Shown: in pieces, positions 11,691-23,409 of the stretch
Numbering within the stretch: position 1 is the first letter of the stretch
How the letters are laid out: every line of letters begins with the position of its first letter
Program-made: the position numbers and the translations under genes
Assembly (NCBI GenBank): GCA_030278955.1
Contig: JAOANR010000010.1
Span: 10,571,884-10,635,883, forward strand
Source: Hygrophila difformis
Lineage: Eukaryota; Streptophyta; Magnoliopsida; Lamiales; Acanthaceae
Length of the DNA stretch: 64,000 nucleotides
Direction of reading: 5' to 3'
Notes under the pieces: model-generated
What the model saw: the letters and a program-made list of their open reading frames with translations, nothing else
The model's database searches: none
Told to the model about the DNA's origin: nothing

Positions 11691-14600
11691 ATGAAGCTTC
11701 TGTTTCTCAACACGATTCTGATTCTTCTTCAGGCACTGCTTCTGTTCACTCTGCTTCCCTTGGCAACATCACAGAATTATCCTCCCATCGCACAACCCAA
11801 CTGCGAAGATCGTTGTGGCGATATTCCTATCCCATTCCCATTTGGCACCAATCCCAAATGTTATTACACCTTCAATTTCTATGTCACTTGCAACCGCACT
11901 TTGATCGACGCCCCAAAATTGTTCTGGCAAGAAACCACCATCGAGATTAAAAGTATATCCCTCCTTGGCCAGATGACAGTCATGCAATTCATTTCTTATG
12001 ACTGCAACGCTGGTAATGGCACCAGGAACAATTTCCGTCCATATATAAATTTGGCCCGATTCTTCACGGTCAACAATACTGCCAATAGGTTCACCACAGT
12101 GGGCTGCGATTCTTTCGGTCTTATTTACGGGCGGGGGGTCCATCGGAGATACTCCACCGGATGTATTGCCTCGTGTAGCACAGTGAATGATCTTGAGGAA
12201 GGTTCGTGTACGGGTATAGGGTGTTGTCAGTTATCGATTCCTAAGGATGCTTGGAATGTCAATATGACGGTGGGCCGTTACGTCCTTAGTGATGGTAACG
12301 CGAGTCAGGTATCTCGGGCCCAAAATTGTAGCTTTGGTTTTATTGTTGAGGCCACCAAATTCAAATTTCATCCAGAAAACATAACCAATTTAATTGATAC
12401 GGAAAAGCTTCCAATGGTTGTTGATTGGGCTATTGGGAATAAGTCAAGTTGCGAGGAGGCCAAGAAGAATACTTCGGATTATGCCTGTAAAAGTGACCAT
12501 TCCGAGTGCTACAAGCCTGAGAGTGGCTATGGATACCGGTGTCTTTGCAAGCTCGGCTACCATGGAAATCCGTATCTTATTGATGGCTGTCAAGGTACAC
12601 ATACCCTATTCCCTCTATTAATTTGTCTATGTCGTCTCATTTTGTGAATACAGACAACTGATGAAGTATGAACTGAATTGTGTTGCAGATATAGATGAAT
12701 GTAATCCAGGTCCAGGCCAAAACAAATCATGCATATTTCAATGTGAAAATACACTAGGGGGTTTTAAATGTATCTGTCCTAAAGGACAATACGGAGATGG
12801 GAAAATAGATGGAGAAGGTTGCATTCGCCGTCAATTCAACACATCAAAGCTAGTCGCAGGTGAGGACGAAGGCTAAATTGATTTTGAGATGCATTTAATT
12901 ACTAGCATATATTTTAATTGATTAATCTAGAGCAAATCCCAAAAAATAGACCCCAATTATGTCAAAATCTTTACTTAATTACCTAAACTTTTTTATTGGA
13001 AAAAACTAAACCTCAACTTTGAAAAGTTGGAAAAATCTAGACCGCCACTCAAATAAATTTTTTTTAAATATCATTTTTCATCCCTTTACTTTGTTTTCTT
13101 TCTTATTTTAACACAAAACTTCTTATTCCATTAAATTTATAATTCTTTTCTTTAGGGGATCTTAACAAATAATTGGCCCAACATGTTTGTGTAAATAAAT
13201 TTATAACTCTAACCATTCAAAATCTAGATTTTTAAATATTATAAACCTTTTAAGAAAATTTAATTATTTAAATATTTATATTTACTGAAAAATATATGGA
13301 ATGATAATATATATTTGATTAAATAGAAGTATATCTCAAATTATATTTAATTGAGCCCAACAATGGTATAATTAAATTTATGAATCTATAATGAAAGTAA
13401 TTATATATAAATTTATTATATCATAGTAACTTTTATCTTTGACATTATTTGTCATCTCAAATTATATTTTATAGAGCCCAACAATAGTATAATTAAATTT
13501 ATGAATCTATAATGAAAGTAATTATAAATTTATTATATTACAGTAATTTTTATGTTTGACATTATTTGTCATAATAATTAAGTATAAATTAGTATTACAA
13601 AAGATAAAAATGAATATCTTTAAATTATTTTTTATATAAATGAAACAATAAAAAGAAGCTTAATGAATATCATGTCAAAAATATTTTTAAAAATATGTTT
13701 TCATTATTATATGTTAAGATTTATCAAGAAACTTTTAAATTTAATGGGAATAAAAACTTTTGGTGTTAAAATAAGAAAGAGAAAAAGTCAAGGGGTGAGA
13801 AAGAATATTTTAGAAAAGTTTATTTTGGTGGAGGTCTAGTTTTTTCCAATAAAAAATTTTAGGTACCTAAGTGAAGATTTTGACATAATTGGGATCTATT
13901 TTTTGGGATTTGCTCATTAATCTATATGTTTTTTGATTTTGTAAGTACCTTGTTTATTGGGCTTATAGGGATATGCATTGGGGTGATTATCCTGCTTTTG
14001 GTTCTTGGTTCAATATACTGTATGTATAACAGAAGACAATCAGAAAGGGTGAAGCAAAAATGGTTTCATCAAAATGGGGGTCAGTTGCTGCTGCAAAAAC
14101 TCCCAGCAAGAGAGCGATCACACGATTCGTTGAAAATATTTACATCGTCGGAGTTGAAAAGGGCGACAAATGACTTCCACAAGGACAACATCGTTGGCCA
14201 AGGAGGCTTCGGAACTGTCTACAAAGGAGTGTTATCGGATAAGAGAACAGTTGCAATAAAAAAGTCCAAAAGGGTAGATCCAGATCAGATCGAGCAGTTT
14301 GTTTCTGAGGTGATTGTTGTGTCTCAAATAAATCACAGGAACACCGTTAAACTTCTCGGTTGTTGCTTAGATACAGAAGTACCCCATCTGGTTTATGAAT
14401 TCATTAACAATGGCACACTCTATTCGCACCTGCACAACTCCACAAATGTGCATTTGCTGAATTGGGACAGACGTTTGAGGATTGCTGCAGATACTGCTAA
14501 TGTGTTGTCGTATCTGCACTCTTCAGCGTCGATTCCAATCATCCACAGGGATGTGAAATCAGATAACATTCTTTTGGACCATACTTTCACAGCTAAAGTG

Positions 14601-15173
14601 TCTGATTTTGGTGCATCGAGATTGATTCCCCTGGATCAAACTCAGATATCCACAGTTGTGCAGGGGACGACGGGATACCTAGATCCCGAATACTTGCAGA
14701 CACACCAGCTGACAGCGAAGAGCGATGTTTATAGCTTCGGAGTTGTCCTTCTGGAACTAATAACTGGAAGGATTGCAGTCAGGTTTCATGGGCCAGAGAA
14801 GGAGAGGAGTTTAGTTAGTTACGGTCTTTACATGATGAAGCAAAATAGCTTCTCTTTACTCATTGATAGGCACATAGTGAGCGATGGAAATCGAGAGCAA
14901 ATAATGGAAGTTGCCCGCATTGCACAATGGTGCCTAAAAATGAGTGGGGATGATAGGCCGGATATGAAAGTGGTAGCAATGGAGCTGGAGAGTTTGCTGC
15001 ACGGAAGAAAACAATTGTTCGGACAAACAGAACAAGGCAATATAGAGAATCAACCCTTGCTTGGGGAAGGATTCGATGGAATCATCACTAATGTTGCTGG
15101 CAGCAGAACGAGGACTTCTGGATTCGATAGCTTTGTGGATCAAGTTGCTCGGCCATTGAGTGGAGGAAGGTGA
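11691..15173 (+). CDS. Wall-associated receptor kinase-like protein (WAKL), intact
   Basis: Three exons: 11691-12594, 12689-12859 and 13969-15173. All splice sites are GT-AG and the phases agree, giving 759 residues. Residues 1-27 form a signal peptide. A Cys-rich galacturonan-binding domain follows (CGDIPIPFPFG near 41-51), then an EGF-like segment ending in exon 1 and a calcium-binding EGF module in exon 2 (DIDECN near 302). Residues 359-378 are a membrane span. The cytoplasmic kinase has the P-loop [11 protein letters not shown] (435), AIKK lysine (456), HRD (551), DFG (571) and DPE (597), all key residues present. Known WAK/WAKL proteins bind cell-wall pectin and signal in growth or defence; the ligand here is unknown. 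The ATG used is the first of the signal peptide and is conserved in a paralogue. Intron 2 (1,109 bp) is enlarged by a transposon. Three decayed relatives lie downstream. Confidence 0.9.
12930..13915. mobile_element. MULE-like long-TIR element inside WAKL intron 2
   Basis: 986 bp. The left end gagcaaatcccaaaaaatag is repeated inverted at the right end, and the inverted match continues for about 100 bp (shared 'ccaattatgtcaaaatctt', 'ttttttattggaaaaaact'). A perfect 9-bp duplication ATTAATCTA lies at 12921-12929 and 13916-13924, diagnostic of Mutator-type insertion. Removing the element and one TSD leaves an intron of about 114 bp, like the ~109-bp intron of the paralogue at 31548-31656. No transposase. 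Confidence 0.9.
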
Positions 15174-15408
15174 ATTATATGTGCTCAATACATATTTGAT
15201 AAATCTAGTTTATATATGGCAATGATACATGATACCATTCATATTGAGGTTGTTGAAGGGCTCTGGTTTGTTTCATTGGACAATCAATGTTAGTATGTGT
15301 TGCTGTAATGCTGTGTCTTGTCTGTGTAATTTATTGTTCCATTTGTTTGTTGAATGCAAAAAAATGATTGTGTATCTGGTTACAATTATACTCAACTATT
15401 GCCCTCAC

Positions 15409-15712
15409 CTGCCACTAGCTTTGATGTCTTTTAATTATTGGGAATGCAACCTTGTCCCCCTATCTTTCCATCTCCATGGTGTCCTTTTTGACAGGTGCAA
15501 TGGAAACTCCCTGGTGTGTTCTCACAATCATATTGGAATGAGTTATTCTGGCTTGGACCTTTACTACCTTCATCTATATCTACAACAATGTTCAACTTTA
15601 TGTTCACATAGGAATCAAAGATATACTAATATACACAGAAGAATAAAAGAAAGTTTTGAGACACGGTATATACCTTGACAGCCACTACTAAGATACGGAT
15701 TTTCGTGGTACC
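15409..15712 (-). pseudogene. Decayed inverted WAKL fragment (end of exon 1, intron, exon 2)
   Basis: Read on the minus strand, 15579-15409 matches WAKL exon 2 (the EGF module) and 15712-15674 matches the end of exon 1 ('ctggctgtcaagg' donor region). A ~94-bp intron separates them, the same length as intron 1 of the intact gene. Many substitutions and small indels remove the reading frame. No kinase exon is left between it and the intact gene, which it faces tail-to-tail. Confidence 0.75.
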
Positions 15713-16027
15713 CATTGTTGCTATAACAACAGCTGATGAATAATATTTCATGTTCAAGTAGTCCACCAACTAGTGAAAATGCTACAAAGTGAAAATGTCT
15801 CTTTTCTGCAATATACTTTATGTCTGCCTATGCAAAAATGCCTACATATGGAAATCTTCTTACAACACCACATCCAAGTCTGAAAATGAAGGTAATGAAT
15901 GGTACGTAACTTAGCATAATACGGTATCATTGATTTTCTGGATATGTATGTGAATGTGCTGATAGGTGTGGCCACTGGCCAGGCTTCTATGTACTATGCA
16001 ATTAACAATTTTTTTAAGGGCATTCTA

Positions 16028-16066
<39 letters not shown>

Positions 16067-16300
16067 ATGGTGGCTACCTTATGCTCTTAGCCTCTCATCA
16101 TTCACCCAATCTATTTGTTATACTGAATCTATACCTAGTGTTGAATTAATTTTTCATTCAAAAGTATTGAATTTATACCTAATATTGTTGAATTGCTGCT
16201 CAAAAGTACTGAATTTATATTTCCAACATCAGTTAGTTAATATTTGAAAGTTTTATTCAATATTTATGAGTGCCAATTCAACAGATTTCAATAGGGTTCA
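15713..16300. other. Spacer with (TA)n microsatellite
   Basis: (TA)16 at 16031-16062. The rest shows no gene; short reading frames have no recognisable domain. Confidence 0.6.
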
Positions 16301-17877
16301 GTTAGGGTGCGATCAACAAATCCCGCAGCACATCAAGGCAGCGATCTGAAGCGTCCGTTTAAAATCCAAGGGTTGTAAATGAAAAATGGTATAATTGTCA
16401 TAACACAATAATAGTTCATTTTAAAAACAATGCATTTCAGCGATACGACAAGTATTTAGACATGTTATCATATCTAATATTTGGTAACTCTATATTTAGT
16501 ATGTTATCATATTTATTATTTGGTAAATCATATCAAATATTTGGTAATTCATATATAATATTTCAAATAATATCTTTTTATGATTAAAGATACGTATCAA
16601 ATTTATTAATAGATCATTTAGCGATCTTACCAAAAACAATTAAGTGATGCTATAAAATATATTTCAGGGACCACAAGTAGAGGAATTCAGCGACCGTATC
16701 TAGCATAATTCAGCGACGGTACCAAGAATAATTCAGCGACGCAACCTAGAATGATTCAGCGATGCTACCAAAAACAATTATGTGATGCTACCCAAAATAA
16801 TGAAGGGATGCTATCAAATATATTTCAGCGACCGTATTTAGCATAATTCAGCGATAGTACCAAGAATAATTCAGCGACGCAACCTAGAATGATTCAGCGA
16901 TGCTACAAAAAAACAATTATGTGATGCTACCAAAAATAATGAAGGGATGCTATCAAATATATTTCAGCGACCGTATCTAGCATAATTCAGCGATGGTACC
17001 AAGAATAATTCAGCGACGCAACCTAGAATGATTCAGCGATGCTACCAAAAATAATTCTGTGATGCTATCAAAAATAATGAAGGGATGCTATCAAATATAT
17101 TTCAGCGAGATCAAGTAGAGGAATTCAGCGATGGTACTAAGCAAAATTCAGCGACGCTACCAAGAATGATTCAGCGATGCTACCAAAAACAATTCTGTTA
17201 TCATATCTAATATTTGGTAAATAATATCATATCTAATATTTGGTAAACCTATATTTAGTATGTTATCATATCTAATATTTGGTAAATAATATCATATCTA
17301 ATCTAATATTTTCAAATAATCATCAACGAATGGTAACAAATATATTAATAGATAATTTCAATCATGCTACAAAAAAACAATTTAGTGATGCTATAAAAAA
17401 TATTTAAGCGACACTATCCTAGAAGAGTTCAGCATTCAGCCACATTACACAGAAGAATTCAGCGACGCTACAAAGAAGAATTCAGCGAGGCCGTCAAGAA
17501 GAATTCAGCGATGCTATGAAGAATAATTCAGCGATGCTATGAAGAATAATTCAGCGACTCAACTAGAATATTTCGGGTACGTTTTCATGAACAATTCAAT
17601 GACTTTATTTAAAAATATTTCAGCGACGTATATCTATGTATAGCAGCATAATTAAGCAAATTGGAGGGTAATATGAGATCAATCCTTGAAATGCAAAGAA
17701 GAAGATAAGAAGAACGGAAGAAGAATGGAAGAATCAGCAATTGTCTGTTCACAAACTAAATGTAGCAAATTTACTATTTTAACCTTTAAGTTAATCTCAA
17801 CCATCAATTTATAAATTAAATCAATGGCTGCGATGTACCGCAGTACATCAAGTCAAAATGCTTAGTCGCACCCTAAC
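16301..17877. mobile_element. TIR-bounded element filled with TTCAGCGA tandem repeats
   Basis: The left end GTTAGGGTGCGATCAA is matched inverted at the right end (...TTAGTCGCACCCTAAC), so the unit is about 1,577 bp with short terminal inverted repeats. The interior holds more than 20 copies of a 21-24-bp unit starting (a/g)(a/t)TTCAGCGA(c/t) followed by variants of 'gctaccaagaat'. A higher-order repeat of about 140 bp is visible between 16680 and 17200, and a second array at 17450-17570. A different repeat, 'ttatcatatctaatatttggtaa', occurs at 16465-16560 and 17205-17310. No coding capacity. Superfamily unknown. Confidence 0.7.
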
Positions 17878-18840
17878 GGAATTGATTTCAATATGCAGAA
17901 TGAGCATGGCAACCTATTTACATTGGACCACTACTATACTTCCTTGCTTCAAAAACCGAGCTCTTTACTTATATGTTTATAATTCTTTGTTGATATACTT
18001 GCTTTAATTCGTAAGTTTGAGAGTAAATCATTTTAATATTCGGCCATTCACTTTGATGGATGCATGGTCGGGATGATTAATTTAATCAAATTTCACTAGA
18101 AAAAGATCTCAGAAGTTAATCAAATATTCTAAACCTTGGCCCTAAGGTAAATCTGAAATTCGATTAAAATTATTTTGGTTGAACAGTTATTGTGACTTGT
18201 TGTACTACACTGGAGCTAGTTTCATCATAAAAACCATACATTATTTAATAATAATTATATTATAATAATATAATATAATATAATAACCTATAATACATAA
18301 TATAGTTATATTACACTTTATGATCGATTATTATACTTTAACAATATTTCTGAATCGGAAAAAGTAATAATAAATGCTTTAAATAATGAAGATAGTTCTG
18401 ATCAAGAATCAGAGTTAGAATGTGAACCTTGTAAACTAGGACAAATTTGTCCTAAATAATTAAATAAAATAGATGATATTAATCAATCAGAATTTTATAA
18501 AATAATGTCTAAATTCTCAAACATGTCTATTAATGTTCTAACGTCAAACCATGCTTTTGAGTTATTGAAATCAATAAAAGATCCAAAACTAAGGATGTAA
18601 AGAATTGATGAAATAAGGACAGAGAATAATACTCCTCTAACATATAGTACATAATATAGTTATATTACACTTTATGATCGATTATTATACTTTAATAAAT
18701 TAATACAGTACTAGTAGTAGTATATAATATAGAAAGATTACTAGTATAGTGATTTACTAAGAGCATTTAGCTACTTTATACCAAGAGAGAGAGAGAGAGA
18801 GAGATATATTCTAAAATCACCCTTGTAATTTACTCATAGG
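17878..18840. other. AT-rich spacer with a 47-bp direct repeat
   Basis: A 47-bp sequence (starting acataatatagttatatt) is present at 18295-18341 and again, identical by eye, at 18649-18695. The ~300 bp between the copies is less AT-biased in codon-like fashion and reads as a broken coding segment with at least two stop codons. It could be a remnant of a retroelement or an endogenous pararetrovirus, but I cannot confirm that. A (GA)n run at 18785-18803 precedes the next WAKL copy. Confidence 0.45.
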
Positions 18841-19263
18841 ATGATGAAGTTTCAATTCCTACACAAGATTTTCCATGTACGGACATCGCTTTTGTTGACT
18901 CTGCTTCCCTTGGCCGCTGAATCACTTGTAGTACATAGTAATCCTCCCATCGCAAAACCATCATGCGTCGGTCATTGCGGCGATATTCCCATCCTATTCC
19001 CATTTGGCACCACCCTGGAATGCTATTACGCCTACAATTTCTGTCACTTGCAACCACACTTTGATGGACGCCCCAAAATTGTTCTGGCAAAACACCATCA
19101 TCGAGATTAAAAGTATATCCCTCCTTGGCCAGATCACGGTCATGCAATTCGTTTCTTATGACTGCGATAATGGTAGTGGCACTACCTACTTCAATAATCC
19201 CTATTTATCTTTGGCCCATTTCTTCACCCCCAACAATACTGCCAATAAGTTCACCGCTGTGGG

Positions 19264-20904
19264 GATGGGAAATCGGTCCGTTTCTGGAAGGATGACTCGG
19301 CGGTGGGAGGGTGCACATTGGAAATAATGTTCCCCAGGCTATACACTTTAGCCCTGAACAAGGAAGGGATGGTAGCAGAGTATGGAAATTGGAATGGATT
19401 TGAATGGGAATGGAGGATCCAATGGCGAAGACAGCTTTTTGATTGGGAAATAGGGATGTGGAATAATCTTTTGGGGGTTCTTAGAAACCAGAATCTAAAT
19501 AGGTATTTGGCCGATAGAGTCTATTGGTTAAGGGAACCAAACGGCCAATTTTCTACAAAGTCATGTTGGAAGAGGATTGAGGGCAGGGAAGCAAAGGATG
19601 ATAGCAGAGTATGGCAGCGGATTTGGGGGATCAAATGCCCAACCAAGGTTAGACTTCTAGCATGGAAATTAATACATGAGGCTCTACCGGTTCGGAATAT
19701 CCTGGCAAACCGAGCTCACATTCAGGTATCTTGTACCCTATGTCCTTTTTGTGATAATTATGAGGAAACTGTGGATCATCTATATTGCAAATGCGAAGGG
19801 GTTGGAAAATTGTGGTATCAAGGGGCGGAATGGTTTGATTTTGCGTGGGCTATCCCTGGTGATGCAAAGGGGCTGGTGAAAGGGTGGATAGATGCTGACA
19901 TAAAAGTTGGGAGAAGGGAAGTGTGGCAACTGACTTGCATGGCTATAATCTGGACGTTATGGAAGAAACGTAATGAGATTATCTTTCAAGGGAAGTCATT
20001 TAATGTAAGGGAGGCGGTGGAAGAGATAAAATGGAGAGTTGCATGTTGGTGAAAAGCAAACCAAAATAATCTGGATGTAAGCACTGCCTGTATTGATACA
20101 AATTTCCCAATGGGACTGATACACCATAAAAGAGTAGCATGCGTCAAGTCAAGGCAATGATTGGTATGGGAAAGGCCTAGGGAAGGTTGGTGGAAGATCA
20201 ATACCGACGGATTATCATTAGGGAACCCGGGGCCGGCAGGGATCGAAGGTGTTATTAGAGACAAAGATGGGAAGGTGATTTACCTTCTTTCGGACAGTAT
20301 AGGGACAACAGATTCTACAGAGGCCGAATTGATGGCGATTAACCGAGTATGCCAGGCACTCATCAGGGATCAAGAATTTCCTCTCCCAAAGTTGCTTTTT
20401 GAATGCGATGCAGTAAATGTGGTGAGATGGATAACAAGTCCGGACAACATCCCTCGAAGGCTGTACGCTTTACTTGCACCAATCTTTGTAATCATTAATT
20501 TCGCAGGTATGGTGAAGGTCCAACATATACTACGGGAACGTAATGAGGAAGCAGATCACTGGGCAAGGATGGGGGCTGCTTGTAACGAAGGCTTTGAGAA
20601 ATGGTACTAAGTGGCACGAGAATAGGGACATGAGAATGGAGGAATAAGGCAGGGCCGAAGTTCTGATGTTAAAAGAGAAGAATGGAACAGGGGTGGTACT
20701 GCATTTAGGAAGTTAATATATGCATGTTGTATTGCTGTATCTTTCTGAGTTTGTTCTGAGTACTTGTCTCCGTTTCTTGTAATTCACATGGCTTGTATGT
20801 TGCTTAGGTTGGTTGACAATGACGGGTGATGGTAGGAATATTGTAATCCTTGTATGGCGATCTTTTTCTGGCAATAAAAGTGTCGATACCTCAAAAAAAA
20901 AAAA
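19264..20904 (+). mobile_element. LINE 3' portion (zf-RVT and RNase H), 5'-truncated
   Basis: Inserted into WAKL exon 1 with a 17-bp target duplication (aagttcaccgctgtggg at 19247-19263 and 20905-20921) and ending in a poly-A run (20893-20906). The protein remnant starts in the tail of the RT region (GDGKSVRFWKDD), continues through a zf-RVT domain (19550-19810, CTLCPFC...E..DHLYCKC), and then an RNase H domain at 20161-20610 with INTDG, EAEL and the EADHWAR end. All are in the same frame but separated by stop codons at 20050-20052 and 20158-20160, so it is dead as a protein. Confidence 0.92.
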
Positions 20905-21246
20905 AAGTTCACCGCTGTGGGCTGCGATTCTTACGGGTTTGTTTCTGGGCAGTGGGTCGGTTGGACGCATAGTTACATGGAACGGGATTCGATTCGAAAC
21001 AGGGAACGGGAACGGAAACACGGAACGCTAGTACAAGTGAATCGGGAACGATGTACTATACGAATTTTTTAAATATTAATGGGGTTTTTAATTAATAAAA
21101 GGTTTTAACTAAAAATTATTGGAAACAAAACATAAGGAAAATTTCAAAACATCAAAATCATAAATTCAAATGCAACATCAAAAGTTCAAAACATCACACT
21201 TGCACAAAGAAATTAGGTAGCAAATGCATAAAGCAAAAATACAACA

Positions 21247-23409
21247 TTAAAACAATCTTTTCCTCTTGGATGAAGTAGCAGCAGCATCACATATTTGGCT
21301 CATGTCAATCAATCGCACACTTGAATCCTCAATTAGAGAACTTTCAGGATCAACATCCCACTTCCTATGGGGCCCTTCCTTATAGCTTGATGTGAAACGT
21401 GATAACAATCTTATATTTGAATGAATAAAGACAAGCTTGTCAGCACGGACGGAATTGAGACGGTTTCTTTTTATGTTGTGAATATAGGAATATGTGCTCC
21501 AAACCCTTTCTGCAGAAGAACTACTAATTGGTTGTGATAACACCTTTATTGCAATTTCTCCGAACTCTGGTGTTTCAGATCCATAAGTAGACCAACATGA
21601 TATTGGTGACATTGTTACAGCGTCAACTTTAGCTGCTGTTGTCCCAAATATTCCTTCCTTGCCTTGAAATTTTGCTAACTGCCGGCGCAATGTAGACCTC
21701 TCATACTCATCTTCTCCAATATTATTGAAGGCCTCAAGAACCCCCTGCATAACATCCACATCTTTATTTGGTGCACGTCTAGCTACACCACCCTGTGTAA
21801 CAGAACTCAAATACACGGAGTCATAAAAAAATGGGTTAAGTGCAAAACCCAAAGAATGCATGGGAATATTCATTTTTTCCCATCTATTGACTAATATTAC
21901 CAAAATAGTTTCTTTATCTTCAACATGTGAATTTTTCTTCATAGTTTCCATGATTTCTTCAACCATACAATCCATCCTTTCATAAACTTCACCCATTTTT
22001 TCTCCTTCTCCATCAGCAAACTTTATCATAAAATAAATGGGCTTTGTAATTGCCAAAATATTTTCAACCTCTTCCCAAAAAGTTTCATCGGTAATGGTTG
22101 AAGCAACTTCAGTAGCCAGCATTCTAGAACGCTCATCCCCACTTTTTGCCCAATCTCTCCAACCATTGAGGACAACTGTTGTAGCAAGAGCTTCCTTGCA
22201 ATATGCCAATCTCCTCAACAACACATAATGCGATGCAAATCTAGTCTTTGCTACCTTTAATAATTCAAGCCCAGATTGAATTCTAAAGATTGCATGAGCA
22301 TGGATGTGATTCAAGAAAAATTTGACTATGCATTTTCCTTTCTTATATGTGTCAGACATCCATGAAAAAGATGCAGCAAAATCTTTGAAGATAAGATTTA
22401 AAGTATGCACCACACAAGGAGACCAAAAAATATGTTTGTGCACCTTTTCAATTTCTTTCCCGGCTGCCTTGCAATTTGCTGCATTGTCCGTGACTACTTG
22501 AAGCACATTTGCTGGCCCAACTTCATCTATCACTTTGAGTAAATAATCTGCAATAGCTTTCCCGGTTTTCTCTACGGCTGAAAAATCTTGGGCACACATA
22601 AACATCGAGCCTCGGCTGTTAGAAGCCACAATATTAATCAAAGCCTCATGCTTCACATTAGTCCACCCATCCGATACGATAGAAACTCCATTTGTACTCC
22701 AAGTATCCATAACAGGAGCCAAATCTTTCTCCACCTCTCTCTTTAACTCATCCGTTAAAGATGTTCTTGCTCGATCAAATGAGGGCGCCTTGTAGCCTTT
22801 TGGAGCATTATTTACTGCCTTCACCATCTCATCAAAATCTGGATTTCGGAGCACATTGTAAGGAATTCCATTTGCAGCCAGAGCACGAACAATTGCAAGA
22901 TCTACTTCATGGCGCTCCTTTGTTGCAAAAGAAGTAGCTATTGGGTTGTTGTTAATCGGTGATTTCCTTAGGGCACTCTTCATAGTGGACTTTGTTAATG
23001 ATGGTGATACGCCATTCTTCTCCGCTTCTTCAATCCTCATCCTCAACTTGCGAAGTTCTTCTCTTGCAATGCCCGTACAACGAGCAATCTCCGCCTTTTT
23101 ACCAGCTACTTGACCAAAAAAATGTTGATGAATCCTAGTATATGAACTGCTGTAATGTTTCTTACAGTGTTTGCATTGCCACCTCCTTGAACCACCAGGA
23201 TTCTTTCCACAAACTACATTTGTTATCATATTTACTTCATCAAGGAGTGGTTTCTCATTTTTTTTGGTGGGTGTTGCATCCGTTGTTTGCTGATTATCTT
23301 CTTCTACATCGTCTTCATCTAGATTTATTTCTTCAACCGGATACTCAAGCTCTTTTTGTTGTTTTTCTGCTTCCAATCGTCTTTGTTCTCCTTTTTTGCC
23401 AAAAGCCAT
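21247..23409 (-). CDS. hAT transposase (BED zinc finger, DUF659, hAT dimerisation)
   Basis: 720 residues, uninterrupted. Domains: an acidic N-terminus; a BED-type zinc finger with C79, C82, H94 and H96 that binds element ends; a DUF659-type RNase-H-fold core with candidate catalytic D247 (SDGWTN) and D308 (VTDNAANC); and a C-terminal hAT dimerisation region with SSSSAERVWS, whose E634 completes the DDE triad. It ends in a basic KRKR motif, a likely nuclear signal. Cleaves and rejoins the ends of the surrounding element by cut-and-paste. The start at 23409 precedes the BED finger by ~78 residues and is the first ATG in frame. No frameshift or stop is present. No intron is needed, though one cannot be excluded upstream. 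Confidence 0.93.
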   Translation of the reverse strand: MAFGKKGEQRRLEAEKQQKELEYPVEEINLDEDDVEEDNQQTTDATPTKKNEKPLLDEVNMITNVVCGKNPGGSRRWQCKHCKKHYSSSYTRIHQHFFGQVAGKKAEIARCTGIAREELRKLRMRIEEAEKNGVSPSLTKSTMKSALRKSPINNNPIATSFATKERHEVDLAIVRALAANGIPYNVLRNPDFDEMVKAVNNAPKGYKAPSFDRARTSLTDELKREVEKDLAPVMDTWSTNGVSIVSDGWTNVKHEALINIVASNSRGSMFMCAQDFSAVEKTGKAIADYLLKVIDEVGPANVLQVVTDNAANCKAAGKEIEKVHKHIFWSPCVVHTLNLIFKDFAASFSWMSDTYKKGKCIVKFFLNHIHAHAIFRIQSGLELLKVAKTRFASHYVLLRRLAYCKEALATTVVLNGWRDWAKSGDERSRMLATEVASTITDETFWEEVENILAITKPIYFMIKFADGEGEKMGEVYERMDCMVEEIMETMKKNSHVEDKETILVILVNRWEKMNIPMHSLGFALNPFFYDSVYLSSVTQGGVARRAPNKDVDVMQGVLEAFNNIGEDEYERSTLRRQLAKFQGKEGIFGTTAAKVDAVTMSPISCWSTYGSETPEFGEIAIKVLSQPISSSSAERVWSTYSYIHNIKRNRLNSVRADKLVFIHSNIRLLSRFTSSYKEGPHRKWDVDPESSLIEDSSVRLIDMSQICDAAATSSKRKRLF

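Noticed and set aside
13926..13968. ATG at 13926 as the start of a separate kinase gene
   Set aside because: It lies in intron 2; the spliced frame from exon 2 enters at 13969 with matching phase, and the paralogues show the same exon structure.
15229..15678. 149-codon plus-strand ORF downstream of the WAKL gene
   Set aside because: It mostly reads the complement of a decayed antisense WAKL exon; Cys/Leu-rich without a domain.
16680..17570. CRISPR-like regularly spaced repeats
   Set aside because: Units are contiguous and degenerate with no unique spacers, in plant nuclear DNA without cas genes; this is a minisatellite.
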